Notes under the pieces: model-generated | Databases searched by the model: none | What the model was told of the DNA's origin: nothing | What the model saw: only the letters and a program-made list of their open reading frames with translations | DNA from: Betaproteobacteria bacterium | Lineage (GTDB): Bacteria; Pseudomonadota; Gammaproteobacteria; Burkholderiales; SG8-41 | Direction of reading: 5' to 3' | Length of the DNA: 10,682 bases | Assembly (NCBI GenBank): GCA_025353085.1 | Contig: JANXRI010000189.1 | Location: 1-10,682 of the forward strand | Shown: piece after piece, positions 7,121 to 10,682 of the stretch | Position numbering within the stretch: the first letter of the stretch is position 1 | Layout: the number at the start of each line of letters is the position of its first letter | Program-made: the position numbers and the translations under genes

Positions 7121-7858
7121 ATGAGTGAGACTATAGCGGCAGCCCGCGCGGATCTCGCGCCTACAGGCACCTTGCAGGTAGGCATCAATTTCGCGAATAT
7201 TTTGTTGACTGCGCGCGATCCCGTCACGCGCGCGCCGAGCGGCGTGGCGCTCGATCTTGCGCACGAGCTCGGCAGGCGCTTGGGCGTGCCGGTCAAAATT
7301 GTGTCTTACGAATCCGCCGGGGCGCTCGCTGAAGCGGCGGGCAGCGGCGAATGGCAGCTGGGATTTCTCGCGATCGAACCCAAGCGCGCGAACGAGATCA
7401 CTTTCACGACCGCCTATGTCGAAATTGAGGCGACCTATCTCGTGCCGCCCGGCTCGCCGCTTAAAACCATTGACGAGGTTGACCGGCCCGGTGTGCGCAT
7501 TTCGGTCACTGGCAAGGCAGCCTATGACCTGTATCTCACGCGTACGCTCAAGCATGCGACACTTTTTCGCACTGCGGGCGCTGAAGCCACATTCAAAGAG
7601 TTTGTCGCCGAGAAAATGGACGCGCTTGCCGGTTTGACCTCGCAACTCGAGATGGATCACGAAAAGCTCCCGGGCTCGCGCATCCTGCCGGGGCGCTTTA
7701 CAGCAGTGCAGCAGGCAGCCGGCACGCCGCGCGGCCACGACGCCGGCGCGCGCTATCTTGCCGAGTTTATCGAGGACGCAAAGGCGTCGGGGTTCATCGC
7801 GCGCGCCATCGACAAGCACAAGATCCGCGGACTCACGGTTGCGCCGCCGGCCAGATAA
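7121..7858 (+). CDS. Family-3 solute-binding-domain protein without signal peptide
   Basis: This 245-residue protein has the bilobed fold of amino-acid-type ABC substrate-binding proteins (SBP_bac_3). GTLQVGINF at 16-24 starts lobe one. GVALDLAHELGRRLGVPV at 41-58 and PKRANEITFTTAYVEIEATYLV at about 87-108 are the usual ligand-side segments. ISVTGKAAYDLYLTRTL follows in lobe two. The start at 7121 has AGGT five bases upstream. An ATG at 7106 lacks a ribosome binding site, and the frame opens as far back as 6938 without resembling the family. None of these starts gives a signal peptide, so the protein is predicted to stay in the cytoplasm, where it could bind or sense a small molecule; that role is inference. 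I recall similar signal-less proteins in other beta- and alphaproteobacteria. No permease or ATPase gene lies in the window. Confidence 0.85.
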   Translation: MSETIAAARADLAPTGTLQVGINFANILLTARDPVTRAPSGVALDLAHELGRRLGVPVKIVSYESAGALAEAAGSGEWQLGFLAIEPKRANEITFTTAYVEIEATYLVPPGSPLKTIDEVDRPGVRISVTGKAAYDLYLTRTLKHATLFRTAGAEATFKEFVAEKMDALAGLTSQLEMDHEKLPGSRILPGRFTAVQQAAGTPRGHDAGARYLAEFIEDAKASGFIARAIDKHKIRGLTVAPPAR

Positions 7859-7898
7859 AGCCAGTTACGCGCTTATCTTTCGTCGCTGCGCCAGCCAT

Positions 7899-8360
7899 TC
7901 ACGCAAGGTGGAGCCCGACCGCAGCGCGCCAAACGCCTGCCTCGTCACGCTGGAATCGCGCTCGCGCGAGATCTAGAACGGTCTCCAGCGTGCGATGGGC
8001 CGGGTGACTTATGCGGTAGCCGATTGATCGCGGGCAGCCATCTTGCACGCTGCACGCGGTCGTCGTGAATACAAAGCGCCCGTCGGCGTCGGTGGTCGTG
8101 CCTGCACGCGCCCCGATGTCCGCTGCCAATATTTCAATGGCGGCGCCGCTAACCGGTCGATGATCGGACCCCAGAATGCGTCCGGACAAAACCAGCGTTG
8201 CGTTGCCGGCGTGGGCGCTTGCAGACGCGCTTGTAGACGTTAAGGCCGCTGCCGGCAGGCTGCCGCGCTGCGCGGCAAACACGCCCGCGGGTGCCGCAAT
8301 TCCCACGAGGCCTGCAATCATCAAATGTCTGCGCCGCAGCGATATCGGGTGGTGTTTCAC
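7899..8360 (-). CDS. Small exported protein with transthyretin/intradiol-dioxygenase-like beta-sandwich
   Basis: This is a 153-residue precursor. The chosen start is GTG at 8360, because TGAGGAG lies at the right distance upstream and the signal peptide begins there; the frame opens up to 8525 without meaningful sequence. The N-terminus SLRRRHLMIAGLVGIAAPAG has twin arginines before a hydrophobic stretch and ends VFAA, suggesting export, possibly by Tat. A low-complexity Ala/Ser/Thr linker follows (about 40-53). The rest (about 54-153) has LSGRILGSDHRPVSGAAIEI and TTDADGRFVF, a pattern shared by carboxypeptidase-regulatory-like domains and the beta-sandwich of intradiol ring-cleavage dioxygenases, and ends RISHPAHRTLETVLDL. 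The Tyr/His iron ligands of true dioxygenases are not evident, so catalysis is doubtful. A pair of cysteines (ACSVQDGCP) could form a disulfide. It converges with the solute-binding-domain gene 40 bp away. The function is unknown. Confidence 0.72.
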   Translation of the reverse strand: MKHHPISLRRRHLMIAGLVGIAAPAGVFAAQRGSLPAAALTSTSASASAHAGNATLVLSGRILGSDHRPVSGAAIEILAADIGARAGTTTDADGRFVFTTTACSVQDGCPRSIGYRISHPAHRTLETVLDLARARFQRDEAGVWRAAVGLHLA

Positions 8361-8451
8361 GGGTGTGCTCCTCACGTTTGTTTTATTTTCGCGATGCCAA
8401 TGGCCGTATGGCGATTGCATGATACGCCCGGATAATCGCGCACGGGAGGGT

Positions 8452-8480
8452 TTGCCGCTCGCGGCGGCTTCAACTAAGAT
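8452..8480 (+). promoter_or_regulatory. Weak sigma-70-like promoter candidate for the FAH-family gene
   Basis: TTGCCG (8452-8457) and TAAGAT (8475-8480) are separated by exactly 17 bp; each matches the consensus at 4 of 6 positions. Initiation near 8487 would give a leader of about 110 nt that includes the hairpin at 8527-8543. In GC-rich DNA such matches are often fortuitous. Confidence 0.3.
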
Positions 8481-8526
8481 GGCCGTTCGAACAAAAAAAG
8501 CGACGGCCCATGGCAGAGGCCGCACG

Positions 8527-8543
8527 GTCCCGAACGCCGGGAC
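8527..8543 (+). other. GC-rich hairpin in the leader of the FAH-family gene
   Basis: GTCCCG and CGGGAC form a perfect 6-bp stem around the loop AACGC. A run of six T starts 11 bases after the stem (8555-8560), too far for a classical terminator. It lies 54 bp before the ATG of the FAH-family gene and may be a leader structure or a relic. Confidence 0.35.
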
Positions 8544-8596
8544 GATCCGACACCTTTTTTAACCTGTATCGTTAACGCGTCTGGCGAGGGGCTGAT

Positions 8597-9520
8597 ATGA
8601 AAATACTTTACTTCAATGATTTCCGTTTGGGCGTGTTGAAGGGCGACTCCGTCGTCGACGTGACTTCGGTCGTGCAGAAAATTCCGCACACCGGTCCGGG
8701 CGACCTGATGAATGGTCTGATCGCGCGCTTCGATGAATTTCGCGGCCCCATGGAAAAGGCCGCTGCATCGGGCAAAGGACTGCCGGTGTCGCAGGTGAAA
8801 ATTCGGCCGCCGCTGCCCAAGCCGGTCAACGTCGATTGCATGGCCGTCAACTATATGGAGGACGGCACGCGCAAGGCGCCGGCGCCCATCAACGCATTTC
8901 ATAAATCGCCCGGCTGCATCATCGGTCATGGCGACACCATGGTGCTGCCGGATCTCGCCGCGACGATCTTCGAGGGCGAGGCGGAAATGGCGCTCGTCAT
9001 CGGCAAGCCCGCCAGCAACGTGCCGGCGGCTAAAGCGATGGATTACATTTTCGGCTACGTCAATTTTATCGATGGTTCCGCGCGCGGCGTGGTGCCGCCC
9101 GGCAATACCTTTTATCAAATGAAGTCGCGGGCGACATTCGCGCCGCTCGGCCCTTATTTGGTGACGGCGGATGAAATTAAGGATCCGCTCAAGCTGCAGG
9201 TAAAACTGTGGGTGAACGGCCAGCTCAAGCAGAATTACAACACGAGCGATATGGCGCATAAAATTCCGCGCTGCATCGAGTGGATCACCGCGATTCACGA
9301 TCTCGAGCCGGGCGACATACTCGCGACCGGCACCAACCATCGCGGGCTTTCCGCGTTCATGGACGGCGACAAAGTTGAACTCGAAACCGAAGGACTGGGC
9401 CGCCTTACGGTCAAAGTGCGCGACGACTTGAAGCGCACGTGGGCGCGCGAAACGCGGCTGGAACGCGAGCAAAAAAGTCTTGAGGGCACCACGCCGCAAT
9501 TGACCGGCAAGTACGCGTAG
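8597..9520 (+). CDS. Fumarylacetoacetate hydrolase (FAH) family protein
   Basis: This 307-residue cytosolic enzyme belongs to the FAH family, whose members use Mg2+ or Mn2+ to cleave C-C bonds or isomerise/decarboxylate 2-oxo acids in aromatic and sugar-acid breakdown. An N-terminal cap (about 1-70) precedes the catalytic domain. The metal site is visible as Glu128 and Glu130 (FEGEAEMALVIGK) and Asp159 (FIDGSARG, in place of the more common NDVSARD). Lys176 in MKSRATFAPLGPYLVTADEI and the GTNHRG...GDKVELETEGLGRL segment are typical. The length fits bacterial members. The start has a clear GAGGGG five bases upstream. The next gene, 58 bp downstream on the same strand, encodes a Bug-type binding protein, so a joint role in use of an organic acid is plausible. 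The exact substrate cannot be read from the sequence. Confidence 0.94.
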   Translation: MKILYFNDFRLGVLKGDSVVDVTSVVQKIPHTGPGDLMNGLIARFDEFRGPMEKAAASGKGLPVSQVKIRPPLPKPVNVDCMAVNYMEDGTRKAPAPINAFHKSPGCIIGHGDTMVLPDLAATIFEGEAEMALVIGKPASNVPAAKAMDYIFGYVNFIDGSARGVVPPGNTFYQMKSRATFAPLGPYLVTADEIKDPLKLQVKLWVNGQLKQNYNTSDMAHKIPRCIEWITAIHDLEPGDILATGTNHRGLSAFMDGDKVELETEGLGRLTVKVRDDLKRTWARETRLEREQKSLEGTTPQLTGKYA

Positions 9521-9543
9521 CGTCGCCAAAACAGCCGCGCTTC

Positions 9544-9582
9544 ATGACGACGGCGGCACGATCAATGCGCAGGCCGGATTGA
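9544..9582 (+). other. Short ATG-initiated reading frame overlapping the TTG start of the Bug gene
   Basis: An ATG at 9544 opens 12 codons (MTTAARSMRRPD) and stops with TGA at 9580-9582. The TGA overlaps the proposed TTG start at 9579 in the sequence ATTGA. It could be a coupling mini-frame, the original N-terminus separated by a one-base indel, or chance. The in-frame TTG already yields a proper signal peptide, so I favour coupling or chance. Confidence 0.3.
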
Positions 9583-10682
9583 AAGCGCGGCTCATCGCGC
9601 ACCGCCAGGGCGTTCTGGCGATTGCGACCGCGCTGTGCGTTGGTACTGCCACTGCTGCCGACGTGGCTTATCCCGTCAAACCGATACGCATGATCATCGC
9701 AAACGTCGCCGGTGGCACCTCGGATATTCTCGCGCGCGTGATCGGCGCCAAGCTCACCGATAGCTGGGGCCAGCAGATCATCGTCGACAACCGGCCCGGC
9801 GCCAGCGGTTTAATCGGCAATGAATTATTGGTCAAGGCGCCTGCCGACGGTTACACCTTGCTGATGGCCGATTTCGGCAGCACGACCACCACCGTGCTAA
9901 TGCACGGCAAGGCGGCAATCGATTTGCAGCGCGATTACGCGCCGGTGACCATCGTGTCGTACTCGCCCCATTTGTTTTGCGTGCATCCGAGCGTGCCGGC
10001 AACCAACGTCAAGGCGGTCATCGCACTTGCCAAAGCGCAACCAGGCAAACTAAATTTCGCGACCGCCGGGCAAACGACTGCGCCGCACTGGGCGGGCATC
10101 ATGCTGGCAGCGCGCTATGGCATCGACTGGACCTACATACCGGGCAAGGGCGGCGCGCAGGCAGTGCTCGACGTCGCATCCGGCCAGGCCGACGTGCTGT
10201 TCAACGGCATGCTCGCTACTTTGCCATATGTGAAGAGCGGCAAATTGAAATTGATCGCGATCACCAGCGCGAAGCGCAACGCGGCGCTACCCGAAGCGCC
10301 GACCTTCGCCGAATCGGGCGTGCCTGATTTTGTCACCGGCTCATGGCAGGGCATCCTCGCGCCCGGTAAAACGCCACCCGACATCGTGGCGAAATTGCAG
10401 GCCGAAACCCACCGCATCCTGTTTACGCCCGACATCAAGGAAAAGCTCGCGGGGCAGGGCGCCGATCCGATGGGTACGACGCCCGCGGAGACCGTCGAAT
10501 TCATGCGGCGCGAGCGCGAACGCATGAGCAAGTTAATCAACCTAGTGTGGTGCTTCGCAATTAACGAGACATTCCCTCCCCTTCAAGGGGAGGGCCAGGG
10601 TGGGGATGGGGTGACATTTGGGCGCCATTCCCCCATCCCCCTCCCTGCCTCCCCCTTGAAGGGGGAGGAGTTTCGCTATTAC
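9579..10682 (+). CDS. Bug/TctC-family tripartite tricarboxylate transporter binding protein (open at right edge)
   Basis: This periplasmic receptor would bind a carboxylate or other small solute; a tctAB-type membrane pair is absent here, as is common for Bug proteins. The proposed start is TTG at 9579, preceded by AGG, giving a signal peptide with basic n-region (KARLIAHR), hydrophobic core (GVLAIATAL) and a TATA/AD cleavage zone near residue 27. No ATG occurs in frame nearby. Family motifs follow: YPVKPIRMII (31-40), AGGTSDILAR (44-53), IVDNRPGASGLIG (68-80) and APADGYTLL (87-95). Recognisable homology ends near MSKLIN (codon at 10539). The frame then continues through the C/G-rich palindromic repeats to the window edge without a stop, adding at least 47 residues. 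About 321 residues precede that point, close to a normal full length, so only the last few native residues seem replaced. The gene may be truncated but functional. Confidence 0.88.
   Translation, partial: MKARLIAHRQGVLAIATALCVGTATAADVAYPVKPIRMIIANVAGGTSDILARVIGAKLTDSWGQQIIVDNRPGASGLIGNELLVKAPADGYTLLMADFGSTTTTVLMHGKAAIDLQRDYAPVTIVSYSPHLFCVHPSVPATNVKAVIALAKAQPGKLNFATAGQTTAPHWAGIMLAARYGIDWTYIPGKGGAQAVLDVASGQADVLFNGMLATLPYVKSGKLKLIAITSAKRNAALPEAPTFAESGVPDFVTGSWQGILAPGKTPPDIVAKLQAETHRILFTPDIKEKLAGQGADPMGTTPAETVEFMRRERERMSKLINLVWCFAINETFPPLQGEGQGGDGVTFGRHSPIPLPASPLKGEEFRYY
10574..10668. repeat. Pair of inverted C/G-rich palindromic repeat units
   Basis: Two copies of a unit of about 45 bp face each other. 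Copy one begins with the palindrome CCCTCCCCTT-C-AAGGGGAGGG (10574-10594) and continues CCAGGGTGGGGATGGGG. Copy two, read on the minus strand, has the palindrome CCTCCCCCTT-C-AAGGGGGAGG (10648-10668) followed by CAGGGAGGGGGATGGGGG. The two units can also pair with each other over most of their length around the centre TGACATTTGGGCGCC. Sequences of this type (CCCCTTCAAGGGGAGGG...GGTGGGGATGGG) are, as I recall, dispersed intergenic repeats in many betaproteobacteria. Transcribed, the pair would form a strong structure and may act as a terminator. It lies in frame with the end of the Bug gene. Confidence 0.8.

Noticed and set aside
7046..7819. Minus-strand open frame (257 codons) opposite the solute-binding-domain gene
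   Set aside because: The plus-strand protein has recognisable family segments along its length; the antisense product is Arg/Cys-rich and featureless.
8361..8525. N-terminal extension of the small exported protein to 8525
   Set aside because: It would bury the signal peptide; a good TGAGGAG before the GTG at 8360 marks the start.
8494..8530. Minus-strand hairpin followed by a T-run, as a terminator
   Set aside because: The stem (CGGCC/GGCCG) is only 5 bp with a 9-nt loop, the T-run is four bases away, and no minus-strand gene lies upstream that would need it.
8474..9529. Long minus-strand open frame (351 codons) opposite the FAH-family gene
   Set aside because: It lies entirely antisense to a gene with clear motifs, its translation is rich in Arg, His and Ala with no domain pattern, and its length follows from GC-biased codon use.

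Overview
The base composition (GC-rich, many GCGC runs) and gene content point to a betaproteobacterium, probably Burkholderiales-like. The main pointers are a Bug/TctC-family periplasmic binding protein, a beta-class-type glutathione S-transferase, a ~950-residue coenzyme-B12-dependent ribonucleotide reductase and an FNR/ANR-type box. This rests on family knowledge and was not tested by a search.

Layout. Positions 1-581 hold the right end of an IS701-family insertion sequence, a transposase C-terminus open at the left edge. It abuts the stop codon of a minus-strand aldo/keto reductase (582-1415). Upstream of that on the same strand is nrdJ (1528-4371), an adenosylcobalamin-dependent ribonucleotide reductase with two tandem TSCPD-like C-terminal modules and a cysteine-rich tail. 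A 345-bp divergent region (4372-4716) contains a near-perfect FNR/ANR palindrome, with a -10-like hexamer at almost ideal class II spacing in the nrdJ direction. To the right is an M32 (Taq-type) metallocarboxypeptidase (4717-6210). It converges on a glutathione S-transferase (6253-6897) through a short intrinsic terminator.

The right part is metabolic and accessory. It has a family-3 solute-binding-domain protein with no signal peptide (7121-7858), a convergent small exported protein with a transthyretin/intradiol-dioxygenase-like beta-sandwich (7899-8360, GTG start), a fumarylacetoacetate-hydrolase-family enzyme (8597-9520), and a Bug-family tripartite tricarboxylate transporter binding protein (TTG start at 9579, open at the right edge). 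The last two are co-directional and could handle one organic acid, taken up or sensed by the Bug protein and cleaved by the FAH-type hydrolase. That pairing is inference from adjacency. The Bug gene runs in frame into a pair of inverted C/G-rich palindromic repeats at the right edge.

No CRISPR array, tRNA, rRNA, phage module or defence system was seen, and I found no convincing new multi-gene system. The observations most worth following are the FNR-type box in front of a B12-dependent RNR, the repeat pair fused to the end of the Bug gene, and the IS insertion exactly at a stop codon.
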